Shown here: positions 7,516 through 15,060 of the stretch, piece after piece
Numbering within the stretch: the stretch's first letter is position 1
Layout of the letters: every line of letters starts with the position of its first letter
From: an uncultured Bacilli bacterium
Lineage (GTDB): Bacteria > Bacillota_I > Bacilli_A > RF39 > UBA660
Assembly (NCBI GenBank): GCA_944331815.1
Contig: CALVIQ010000014.1
Location: forward strand, 1-45,541
Length of the DNA: 45,541 nt
Direction of reading: 5' to 3'
Made by a program: the position numbers and the translations under genes
Notes under the pieces: generated by a model
The model's database searches: none
The model's input: only the letters and a program-made list of their open reading frames with translations
Told to the model about the DNA's origin: nothing

Positions 7516-8115
7516 ATGAAAAAAATGTTGCTATGTGTTTTTCTACTTTTATTATGTGGTTGCTCCATTGTAAGAATAGATACTAGTAGTATTGATAATA
7601 TAGTAGGAGTTGTTTTATCTAAAAGTAATAATTTGTATAATCAAATAGGTAAAGGATACAAGTATTATATACCAAGAGGTGTATCTTATATAGATACAAA
7701 TAATTATAATGATGTTTTATATTCAGATGGTAATTATTATTATTTATATATAGATATAATTAGTTACTATTATAAAGTTGTAAATGAATATCAAGAAGAT
7801 TCAGATGCATATTATTCAAAAAAAATAAAAATAAATGATAAAAATGGTTATTTAGAGATAAATAAACAAGAAAATGGTCGTTATTTTATTGAATATATGT
7901 ATAATTATTCAAAAATGGAAGCTTTAGTTGATTATAATGATATAAATGATGTTGTACTAAATATGACATATATTTTATCAACTGTAAAATTTAATGATAA
8001 AGTTGTAAAAGTAGTTTTAGATGATGAGTTTTTGGTGAGTGAAGAAAAATATGATATTTTTACTTCAAAAAAAGAAACAGATGATTTCTTAAAATTAGAA
8101 GATGAGGTGGAATAA
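7516..8115 (+). CDS. Lipoprotein of unknown function
   Basis: 199 residues from ATG 7516 (after AGGTGAG; an upstream GTG at 7507 is part of that site). A lipoprotein signal peptide ends in LLLLCGC, so the mature protein starts at Cys (about residue 16) and is anchored to the outer face of the membrane. The mature part is Tyr/Asn/Asp-rich with no motif I recognise. Its stop codon overlaps the start of the next gene (8115), so it belongs to an operon with the acidic protein, the DUF948-like protein and YtxH. Confidence 0.75.
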   Translation: MKKMLLCVFLLLLCGCSIVRIDTSSIDNIVGVVLSKSNNLYNQIGKGYKYYIPRGVSYIDTNNYNDVLYSDGNYYYLYIDIISYYYKVVNEYQEDSDAYYSKKIKINDKNGYLEINKQENGRYFIEYMYNYSKMEALVDYNDINDVVLNMTYILSTVKFNDKVVKVVLDDEFLVSEEKYDIFTSKKETDDFLKLEDEVE

Positions 8116-8747
8116 TGGGGTTATTTGATAAAGTAAAAAATTTATTTACAGAAGAGGAAGAACCAGTTAAAAGTGAAGTTATACAAGTTGAAATACCAGC
8201 TCCAGCTAAAGAAGAAAAAGAGATAAATATAAAAGAAGAACCAAAAATACAACAACAAGAACAAAAAGCACCAATTTTCTTTGATGATGAATATTTTAAA
8301 GAATTAGAACAACCAAAAAAAGAAATAAAATCAAGTTATTTAAAAGAACAACCTAAAATTTTAAAAGAAGAAAAAAAATATTTTAAGCCAACACCAATTA
8401 TTTCACCAGTTTATGGAGTGTTAGATAAAAATTATAATAAAGAAGATATAAAAACAAAAAAAGATTTACCAAAACATTATACTAACACAACTATAACAAT
8501 AGATGAGGTAAGGAAAAAAGCTTATGGAACTTTAGAAGATGAATTAGAAAATACATTAAATAGTTTAACTATTCATGAAGAAAAAGAAGAAGATTTATTT
8601 GAAGAATTAATTGATAAAGATGATACAATTAATATAATTGATGATGAATTAGAAAACAATGTTGTCAAACAGTCATTAGATGATAAAAAATATACTGAAA
8701 GTGAGTTATTTGATTTAATTGACAGTATGTATGAGAAAGGAGAATAG
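8115..8747 (+). CDS. Acidic cytoplasmic protein with an ISPVYG motif
   Basis: 210 residues without membrane segments. It starts with an amphipathic stretch MGLFDKVKNLFTEEEE, then a long disordered Lys/Glu/Pro region. Near residues 94-110 is KPTPIISPVYGVLDKNYNKEDI, and there are acidic helices to the end (YTESELFDLIDSMYEK). The ISPVYG segment recurs as FISPVFG in the membrane protein encoded at 24168-24695, suggesting a short docking motif. The N-terminal amphipathic helix could be membrane-associating. Function unknown. The start overlaps the preceding stop, and the gene is followed after two bases by the DUF948-like gene. Confidence 0.7.
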   Translation: MGLFDKVKNLFTEEEEPVKSEVIQVEIPAPAKEEKEINIKEEPKIQQQEQKAPIFFDDEYFKELEQPKKEIKSSYLKEQPKILKEEKKYFKPTPIISPVYGVLDKNYNKEDIKTKKDLPKHYTNTTITIDEVRKKAYGTLEDELENTLNSLTIHEEKEEDLFEELIDKDDTINIIDDELENNVVKQSLDDKKYTESELFDLIDSMYEKGE

Positions 8748-8749
8748 AA

Positions 8750-9037
8750 ATGGTTGTCGATTTAAAAGAATTATTTATTGTAATATTATATATTTCTTTG
8801 ATTATACTAATAATAACTACAACTGTTGCTATGGTAAACTTAATTAAAACGTTAAAAAAAGTTAATCGTATAGTTGATGATGTTGATTATAAAGTTAGTA
8901 AATTAAATGGATTATTTGATATAATCGATAATACTACTGATGTTATAAATACTTTTAGTGATAAAATAGCTACAGGTATTTCCAATGGAATTAATTGGTT
9001 AATAAATAGAAAAAAGAAAGGTGATATTGATGAGTAA
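8750..9037 (+). CDS. DUF948-like membrane protein
   Basis: 95 residues: one membrane segment (about 8-30), then a heptad-type helix with VNRIVDDVDYKVSKLNGLFDIIDNTTDVINTFSDKI, and a basic end. This matches the DUF948 pattern of small general-stress-type membrane proteins often encoded beside YtxH proteins, as here. The ATG follows AAAGGAG. Its end overlaps the upstream part of ytxH. Confidence 0.7.
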   Translation: MVVDLKELFIVILYISLIILIITTTVAMVNLIKTLKKVNRIVDDVDYKVSKLNGLFDIIDNTTDVINTFSDKIATGISNGINWLINRKKKGDIDE

Positions 9038-9434
9038 GAAAAAAAGTGGTTTAGGTAAATTTTTATTAGGTGCAGGAATCGGTGCTGGATTAGGAGTTTT
9101 ATTTGCTCCTAAAAAAGGTTCAGAAACAAGAAAAGAATTAAAAATAAAAATGGATGAATTAATTGCAAAAACAAAAGAAATTGATATTGATGAGGTAAAA
9201 GAAAATATCGAAACAAAAATAGATGAGATTAAAGCTGAATTAGAAGATTTAGATAAAGAAAAGGTATTAAAAATTGCCAAAAAAAAAGCTCAAGATATTG
9301 AGAAGAAAACAGGAGAATTACTAAATTATGCTATCGAAAAAGGAACACCAGTTTTAGAAAAAGCTGTTGCATCTGTGAAAGAGAAAACAATTGAAGTTAC
9401 TAAACAAGTATTGGCTAAATTAGAAAAAAACTAA
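9030..9434 (+). CDS. ytxH: YtxH domain-containing protein
   Basis: 134 residues. The glycine-rich membrane-dipping segment FLLGAGIGAGLGVLFAPKKGSETRKEL (residues 8-34) is the YtxH signature, followed by a long charged amphipathic helix. In Bacillus such proteins belong to the general stress response; the molecular role is unclear. The start is ATG 9030 after AAAGGTGAT; upstream in-frame GTG/TTG codons lie within that site. Last gene of the operon starting at 7516; it ends in a terminator. Confidence 0.88.
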   Translation: MSKKKSGLGKFLLGAGIGAGLGVLFAPKKGSETRKELKIKMDELIAKTKEIDIDEVKENIETKIDEIKAELEDLDKEKVLKIAKKKAQDIEKKTGELLNYAIEKGTPVLEKAVASVKEKTIEVTKQVLAKLEKN

Positions 9435-9446
9435 TTTAGTTTTTTT
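9424..9446 (+). terminator. Terminator after ytxH
   Basis: AAAAAAACTA / TAGTTTTTTT with a 3-base loop, overlapping the ytxH stop codon and ending in seven Ts. Confidence 0.75.
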
Positions 9447-9502
9447 ATTGGTTATTTATTGTTTTATTATTAATAATTTGATATACTATTCCTGGTGGTT
9501 AT

Positions 9503-10228
9503 ATGTTGTATAGTTCAATTGATAATAGTAAAATTAAAGATTTGAAAAAATTACAAACTAAAAAATATCGAGATAAAAAAAATTTATTTTTAGTAGAAGG
9601 AAAACATTTAGTTTTAGAAGCTTATAAAACAGGCTATTTAAAAGAATTATTATTAGAAGAAAATGAATTACTTCCATTAGATGTTTTGACTTACTATATG
9701 ACAAATAACGTTAAAAATTATTTAAGTGAATTAGAATGCCCAACAAATATTATCGGTATTTGTAGAAAAAAAGAAGGTAAATTGATTGGAAATAGAATAG
9801 TATACTTAGATTGTGTTCAAGATCCTGGAAATTTAGGAACAATTATTAGAAGTTGTGTGGCCTTCAATATTGATACTTTAGTTTTAAGTAAAGACTCAGT
9901 TGATTTATATAATTCGAAAGTTATTCGTGCTAGTCAAGGGTTAATTTTTCATTTAAATATAGTTATAGCTGATATTAATGAATTTGGTCCATCATTAAAA
10001 GATGAAGGTTATAAAATTTATGGAACTAAAGTAACTCATGGAAAAAGTTTAAAAACAATTGAAAAAATTGAAAAATTTGTTATAATAATGGGTAATGAAG
10101 GAAATGGAATGAGTGAATTAAGTAGTGAACTATGTGATGAATTTATATACATAGATATGAATGATAAATGTGAAAGTTTAAATGTTGGAGTAGCAACAAG
10201 TATTATTTTATATGAATTAGATAAGTAG
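9503..10228 (+). CDS. TrmH/SpoU family RNA 2'-O-methyltransferase
   Basis: 241 residues. An N-terminal substrate-binding part (KIKDLKKLQTKKYRDKKNLFLVEGKHLVLEA) precedes the SPOUT knot, with motif 1 VQDPGNLGTIIRSCVAF (about residues 105-121), motif 2 IIMGNEGNGMS (about 194-204) and motif 3 ESLNVGVATSIILYEL (about 224-239). These proteins methylate ribose in rRNA or tRNA; the exact target cannot be told from sequence. It is the first gene of a run with rimM and trmD, all concerned with ribosomes and tRNA. RBS GGTGG precedes the ATG. Confidence 0.92.
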   Translation: MLYSSIDNSKIKDLKKLQTKKYRDKKNLFLVEGKHLVLEAYKTGYLKELLLEENELLPLDVLTYYMTNNVKNYLSELECPTNIIGICRKKEGKLIGNRIVYLDCVQDPGNLGTIIRSCVAFNIDTLVLSKDSVDLYNSKVIRASQGLIFHLNIVIADINEFGPSLKDEGYKIYGTKVTHGKSLKTIEKIEKFVIIMGNEGNGMSELSSELCDEFIYIDMNDKCESLNVGVATSIILYELDK

Positions 10229-10236
10229 GGATTTAT

Positions 10237-10722
10237 ATGGTGTATGTAGGAGAAATAGTAAATACTCATGGAATTAAAGGTGAATTAAGAATCGTATCAG
10301 ATTTTAAATATAAAGATAAAGTTTTTTTTAAAGGTAATAAACTTTATTTAGGAAAAAGAAAGCAACAAGTATTAATAAATTCTTATCGAAAACATAAAAA
10401 TTATGATATGGTTAAATTTGATGATATTAATGATATTAATGATGCAATAATATTTAAAGGTGATGAAGTTTTTGTAAAACGTGAAGATTTAGATATTGAT
10501 GGATATGTAGATGAAGATTTAATTGGATTAAAAGTATATGATAATAATAAGTTAATTGGTAAAGTTATAAATATATTAAAAAATAAACAAGATATTTTAG
10601 TAATTAAAAATCGTAGTAAAAGTTATTTAATTCCTTTTGTACCAGAATTCATATTAAACATTGATTTAGATAAAAAAGAATTAAAAATAAATGTTATTGA
10701 TGGTTTATTAGATGAAAATTGA
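10237..10722 (+). CDS. rimM: 16S rRNA processing protein RimM
   Basis: 161 residues; assists assembly of the 30S subunit head by binding S19. The N-terminal pattern YVGEIVNTHGIKGELRIVSDF is diagnostic. A RimM barrel is followed by a PRC-like domain (about 92-160: EDLIGLKVYDNNKLIGKVINIL and YLIPFVPEFILNID). The last codons overlap trmD by 11 bases, the usual rimM-trmD arrangement, implying coupled translation. Confidence 0.94.
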   Translation: MVYVGEIVNTHGIKGELRIVSDFKYKDKVFFKGNKLYLGKRKQQVLINSYRKHKNYDMVKFDDINDINDAIIFKGDEVFVKREDLDIDGYVDEDLIGLKVYDNNKLIGKVINILKNKQDILVIKNRSKSYLIPFVPEFILNIDLDKKELKINVIDGLLDEN

Positions 10723-11380
10723 TATTTTAACCTTATTTCCTAAAATGTTTGATAATTTTTTATCTGAATCAATTATAAAAAGAGCAATATTAAATAAAAA
10801 AGTTACAATAAATATTTATAATATAAGAGATTATTCTAAAGATCCACATAAAAAAGTTGATGATTATCCATATGGTGGTGGTGAAGGAATGATTTTAATG
10901 CCACAACCTGTTTTTGATGCAGTAAAAAGTATAAAAACAGTTGATTCATTTGTTATATTGATGACACCTCAGGGAGTTAAGTATAATCAAAAAAAAGCTT
11001 ATGAATTGAAAGAAAAAAAACATTTAATTATAATTTGTGGTCACTATGAAGGATTTGATGAACGAATAAGAAGTTTAGCTGATTTAGAACTATCAATAGG
11101 TGATTTTATATTAACTGGTGGAGAGTTAGCAAGTATGGTTGTAACAGATAGTGTCGTAAGATTAATTGATGGTGTTATTGCTGAACAGTCACATTTAAAT
11201 GATTCGTTCAATGATAATTTATTAGATTATCCTGTATATACTAGACCAGCTGAATATGAAGGATTGAAAGTTCCAGATGTGTTATTATCAGGGCATCATG
11301 AAAATATTAGCAAATGGCGTTATGAACAGAAATTAAAAAGAACTAAAGAACGAAGACCTGATTTAATGGGGGATGATTAA
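10712..11380 (+). CDS. trmD: tRNA (guanine37-N1)-methyltransferase
   Basis: 222 residues; makes m1G37 next to the anticodon, preventing frameshifting. SPOUT family motifs: IDILTLFPKMFDNFLSESI at the N-terminus, YPYGGGEGMILMPQPV (about 53-68), CGHYEGFDERI (about 109-119), SIGDFILTGGELA (about 128-140) and the C-terminal YTRPAEYEGLKVPDVLLSGHH. Starts inside the end of rimM. rplS, a frequent downstream partner, is absent here. Confidence 0.96.
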   Translation: MKIDILTLFPKMFDNFLSESIIKRAILNKKVTINIYNIRDYSKDPHKKVDDYPYGGGEGMILMPQPVFDAVKSIKTVDSFVILMTPQGVKYNQKKAYELKEKKHLIIICGHYEGFDERIRSLADLELSIGDFILTGGELASMVVTDSVVRLIDGVIAEQSHLNDSFNDNLLDYPVYTRPAEYEGLKVPDVLLSGHHENISKWRYEQKLKRTKERRPDLMGDD

Positions 11381-11381
11381 T

Positions 11382-11807
11382 ATGAGGCAATATTTAATTT
11401 CTAAAAAAAAATATAATGGTGAAATAGTTTTAGTTAATTGTGATGAAGTAAAAAGTTATAAATTAACTCCTAAAAATAATTATCCTTATGAAGGAATTAA
11501 AGTAAATGAATTAATTATCATAAAGCCATCTCTAATAGAAAAAATAATTAAAAGAAAAATAAAAAATAAATTAGATTTTTATTTGCGAGTAATTATTGAA
11601 AATTTAGAAAGTGATGATGATGATGATACTAGAATTGCTTTAGATGATTTAGCAAGATATAAAAAAAATATTAAAGAAAAATATTCAATTTATTTAGATA
11701 AAAAATATATGGAATTACTAAATAAAAAGATAAATGTTATTGAAAAAGAATTAAAAAATAACTTAATATATGAAGAAGAAAAAGAAATGACAGGACGTAA
11801 AAGATAA
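11382..11807 (+). CDS. Hypothetical protein downstream of trmD
   Basis: 141 residues from ATG 11382, preceded by GGGGGATGATT; an ATG at 11373 overlapping trmD is a possible alternative. Soluble and highly charged, with an internal acidic run (SDDDDDT, about residue 82) and helices after it (IALDDLARYKKNIKEKYSIYLDKKYMELLNKKINVIEKELK). No family recognised. Position in the trmD operon might suggest a translation link, but nothing in the sequence shows that. Confidence 0.7.
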   Translation: MRQYLISKKKYNGEIVLVNCDEVKSYKLTPKNNYPYEGIKVNELIIIKPSLIEKIIKRKIKNKLDFYLRVIIENLESDDDDDTRIALDDLARYKKNIKEKYSIYLDKKYMELLNKKINVIEKELKNNLIYEEEKEMTGRKR

Positions 11808-11852
11808 CAATATATTCTTAATAGCATATTTTTTCAATTAGGAAGTGATTTT

Positions 11853-13589
11853 ATGGATGATAACTTAAAACATATATTAATTAATTTTAAAAAAACTTGG
11901 GATTATGTTAAAGAAGATAAAAAATATATAATTTTATTTTTATTGTTTTCTTTAATTTTATGTGGCATAAGCGTTATAACCCCACTTTTATCCGCTAAGA
12001 TGCTTCTTTTTTTGACAAATGGATTGTTTAGGGATTTAATTAACATTACATTAATTGCATTAATAGTAGAATTAATAAGAAAATTATTTAATTTTTTATA
12101 CAATATTTTATTTCATAAATATTCTTTGAAAGCAACTTCAAGAATTCAAGTAAAAATTGCAAAAGAAACTATGAAATTAGAAACAGCTGAATTGGATAGT
12201 AATTCATCTGGCGTTTTTATAGATCGAATAAATAATGATACTAAAGAAATAGTTAATATATTTTCTGATTTAGGTGATGGTTTAATTGATGTTATAAGTA
12301 ATATAGGTATTTTGATAGCTATTTATTTTATTAATAAAATAATGTTTGTTTATTTTTTATTGATGTTATTAATTATATTTATTTTAGAACATACTAGAAT
12401 GACAAAATTTTTTGAATTAGATAAAAAAAGAAGAAAATTATCTGAAAAAAATACTGGGTTAATTAGTGAATTAATAAGAGGTTCAAGAGATATAAAATCA
12501 TTAAATATCGAAAATAATTTTTTAAAAACAGCTGAAAGTAAATTAGTTGAATCAAATAATGAAAATTATAAAATGCAAAAAATAAATGCAAAATATAATT
12601 TATTAACAGGAACAATTAAAGATTTTAGTAATTTGTTTTTAATAATATTAGGTATATATTTATGCTTAAATAATTATTTAAGTATTTCTAATTTTGTTAT
12701 AGTTTATATGTATAAAGATCGATTGTTAGAATTATTAAGATATTGTAGCTATTTAATTGAATTGACTAAAAAGTTCAATGTTGCAGCAACGAGAGTATTT
12801 GAAGTAATCGATGATGAAAAATTTAAAAAAGAAAATTTTGGTAATAAAGTATTAAATAAAATAAATGGTGATTTTGAATTTAAAGATGTTAGTTTTTCTT
12901 ATAATGAAGATAAAATAATATTAAAAAATATTAGTTTTAAAATAAAAGCTAATGAAACTGTTGCATTTGTTGGAAGAAGTGGTAGTGGTAAATCAACAAT
13001 TTTTAGCCTATTAAATAGATTGTATTCAATAGACTCTGGTGAAATATTGATTGATAATGTTAATATAAATGATTTGACAAAAGATTCAATTAGAAATAAT
13101 ATGTCAATTATAACTCAAAACCCTTATATATTTAATTTTTCAATAAAGGATAATTTAAAATTAGTTAAAGATGATATGACTGATGAAGAAATGATAGAAG
13201 CTTGTAAGTCAGCCTGTTTACATGATTTCATTATGACTTTAAAAGATGGTTATAATACTATTGTTGGCGAGGGTGGAATTACTCTGTCAGGTGGTCAAAG
13301 GCAAAGATTAGCCATTGCAAGAGCATTGCTTAAAAAAACTGAAATAATTTTATTCGATGAAGCTACTAGTGCTTTAGATAATGAAACTCAAGCAAGCATT
13401 CAAAAAGCTATTAATAATATGAAAGGTGAATATACTATATTAATTATTGCTCATCGTTTATCAACTGTTATCGATAGTGATCGAATAATTTTAATAGATG
13501 ATGGTAAAATATTAGATGAAGGAACTCATGATGAATTAATTAAAAATAATGAATTTTATAAAAAACTATACGAGAAGGAATTAATTTAG
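11853..13589 (+). CDS. ABC transporter, fused membrane and ATPase domains
   Basis: 578 residues, a half-size exporter (MdlB/MsbA type). Six membrane segments in the first ~300 residues are followed by the nucleotide-binding domain: Walker A VGRSGSGKST (about 373-382), Q-loop ITQNP, signature LSGGQRQRLAIARAL (about 477-491), Walker B IILFDEATSALD (about 496-507) and H-loop IIAHRLST. All catalytic residues are present, so it should be active as a homodimer, or as a heterodimer with another half-transporter not in this window. Substrate cannot be inferred. AGGAAGTGA precedes the ATG. It is followed after 15 bases by nagZ, probably co-transcribed. Confidence 0.93.
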   Translation: MDDNLKHILINFKKTWDYVKEDKKYIILFLLFSLILCGISVITPLLSAKMLLFLTNGLFRDLINITLIALIVELIRKLFNFLYNILFHKYSLKATSRIQVKIAKETMKLETAELDSNSSGVFIDRINNDTKEIVNIFSDLGDGLIDVISNIGILIAIYFINKIMFVYFLLMLLIIFILEHTRMTKFFELDKKRRKLSEKNTGLISELIRGSRDIKSLNIENNFLKTAESKLVESNNENYKMQKINAKYNLLTGTIKDFSNLFLIILGIYLCLNNYLSISNFVIVYMYKDRLLELLRYCSYLIELTKKFNVAATRVFEVIDDEKFKKENFGNKVLNKINGDFEFKDVSFSYNEDKIILKNISFKIKANETVAFVGRSGSGKSTIFSLLNRLYSIDSGEILIDNVNINDLTKDSIRNNMSIITQNPYIFNFSIKDNLKLVKDDMTDEEMIEACKSACLHDFIMTLKDGYNTIVGEGGITLSGGQRQRLAIARALLKKTEIILFDEATSALDNETQASIQKAINNMKGEYTILIIAHRLSTVIDSDRIILIDDGKILDEGTHDELIKNNEFYKKLYEKELI

Positions 13590-13604
13590 AATAGAGATGA
13601 TAAA

Positions 13605-14789
13605 ATGAAAAAAAGAATAATTGGGTTATTTTTTCTTTTGCTAGTGTGTTGTTCTTATCAAATTATAGAAAATCCAAATGTTTCAAAAGAAAAAAACTTA
13701 GAAGTAAAAGTAAAAGAAATAATGAGTAATATGACTATCGAAGAGAAAATAGGGCAGATGTTAATTATATATGATACTCATGATGTAGTTGATAATGAAT
13801 TAATTAGTTTTATAAATGAAGTAAAACCAAGTGGTTTCATTATTAATCAAAATAATATAACTACTTTTAATGAAACAAAAAAATATATTTCTGATTTAAA
13901 AGAAAATAGTAAAATACCTTTAATTATATCAATTGATCAAGAAGGTGGAAGTGTCCAAAGATTACAAAATATAGAAGATAAAAAAGCAACTTATATTCCA
14001 TCTATGTTTGATTTGGGTAAAACAAATGATACTAAATTAGCTTATGAAGTTGGAAAAGTTATGGCAGAGGATATGAAAACATTAGGAATAAATGTTGTTT
14101 TTGCTCCTGTTTGTGATATATTTTCTAATTCTAATAATGAAGTAATTGGTAATAGAAGTTTTGGTACTAATGCTTATTTAGTATCTAAAATGTGTGTTAG
14201 TTTAGGTAAGGGATTAGAAGATAATGGAATGATTGCAACTTATAAACATTTTCCTGGACATGGTGATACAGATGTAGATTCACACATTTCTTTACCAATA
14301 ATTAATAAAACATATGAAGAAGTATTAAAAAACGAATTAGTACCTTTCAAAGCTGTTATAGATAATGGTGCCAAAATAATTATGGTAGGTCACATTTCGT
14401 TTCCTAATATAACTGAAGATTATATTCCAGCATCTTTATCTAAAACCTTAATTACAGATTTACTAAAAAATGAATTAGGATTTAATGGCTTAGTAATCAC
14501 TGATGCTTTAAATATGGGAGCTTTAAAAAATATTTATACAGATGAAGAAATATATGTAAAATCAATAGAAGCGGGTGTAGATATATTATTAATGCCCAAT
14601 GATGCTAAAGATGCTATACAAACAATTAAAAATAATATTCCTATTGAAAGAATAAATGAATCAGTAAAGAAAATATTATTGTTTAAATATAAGTATTTAA
14701 ATGATAATATCTTAGATGAATCTTATTTTAATAGTTTAGAACATCAACAAATTATAAATAAAATAAAAAATCAGGATTTACCTGATTGA
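13605..14789 (+). CDS. nagZ: Glycoside hydrolase family 3 beta-N-acetylhexosaminidase, lipoprotein
   Basis: 394 residues; removes N-acetylglucosamine from muropeptides during wall turnover. The signal segment ends in LLLVCCS, a lipobox, so it is probably membrane-anchored outside the cell. Motifs: IGQMLIIYD, SIDQEGGSVQRL, the diagnostic KHFPGHGDTDVDSHISLP (about 214-231, with the catalytic Asp-His pair of NagZ enzymes) and GLVITDALNMGAL (about 295-307, nucleophile Asp). Shorter than the two-domain Bacillus enzyme; it consists mainly of the TIM barrel. Ends in TGA inside a terminator stem. Confidence 0.92.
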   Translation: MKKRIIGLFFLLLVCCSYQIIENPNVSKEKNLEVKVKEIMSNMTIEEKIGQMLIIYDTHDVVDNELISFINEVKPSGFIINQNNITTFNETKKYISDLKENSKIPLIISIDQEGGSVQRLQNIEDKKATYIPSMFDLGKTNDTKLAYEVGKVMAEDMKTLGINVVFAPVCDIFSNSNNEVIGNRSFGTNAYLVSKMCVSLGKGLEDNGMIATYKHFPGHGDTDVDSHISLPIINKTYEEVLKNELVPFKAVIDNGAKIIMVGHISFPNITEDYIPASLSKTLITDLLKNELGFNGLVITDALNMGALKNIYTDEEIYVKSIEAGVDILLMPNDAKDAIQTIKNNIPIERINESVKKILLFKYKYLNDNILDESYFNSLEHQQIINKIKNQDLPD

Positions 14790-14795
14790 TTTTTA
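14766..14795 (+). terminator. Terminator overlapping the end of nagZ
   Basis: ATCAGG / CCTGAT stem with an ATTTA loop followed by TGATTTTT. The stem encodes the last residues and stop of nagZ. It is the only terminator after the run beginning at 9503. Confidence 0.7.
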
Positions 14796-14798
14796 TAA

Positions 14799-14874
14799 TG
14801 GTGTCCCGTTAGGGGTTCGAACCCTAGACCCACAGATTAAGAGTCTGTTGCTCTACCAACTGAGCTAACGAGAC
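14799..14874 (-). tRNA. tRNA-Lys, anticodon CTT
   Basis: 76 bases with all elements: acceptor GTCTCGT / ACGGGAC, D-loop AGTTGGTAGA, anticodon stem ACAGA / TCTGT with loop CTCTTAA (anticodon CTT, reads AAG), T-arm TAGGG-TTCGAAC-CCTA, discriminator A and an encoded CCA end. A -10 TATAAT on the minus strand lies at 14890-14885, about 11 bases before the 5' end. It has its own transcription unit, convergent with nagZ. Confidence 0.97.
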
Positions 14875-14900
14875 AAGTAATTAAATTATATCACATTTTT

Positions 14901-14960
14901 TAAATAATTTAAATATTTTTTTAAAATTGTTTAAAATTTTTTAAAATTGTTAAAAATTTG
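14901..14960. repeat. Phased A/T-tracts, likely curved DNA
   Basis: From 14921 the sequence is four consecutive 10-bp units, TTAAAATTGT, TTAAAATTTT, TTAAAATTGT and TAAAAATTTG, preceded by two looser ones. Runs of A and T repeating every helical turn give intrinsic curvature. The stretch lies between the tRNA-Lys promoter and the promoter of the giant secreted-protein gene (TTTACT 15013-15018, 17 bases, TATAAT 15036-15041). Confidence 0.6.
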
Positions 14961-15012
14961 TATTATTAAATAAAAATCGTAAATAAAAATAAAATAAATT
15001 GTTGATAAATAA

Positions 15013-15041
15013 TTTACTATTCAGATATTATTTGATATAAT
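15013..15041 (+). promoter_or_regulatory. Promoter of the large secreted-protein gene
   Basis: TTTACT, spacer of exactly 17, TATAAT, then AGGTGAGG at 15051-15058 immediately before the ATG at 15061. The leader is therefore only about 15 bases long. Confidence 0.65.
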
Positions 15042-15060
15042 TAATAGTATAGGTGAGGTT

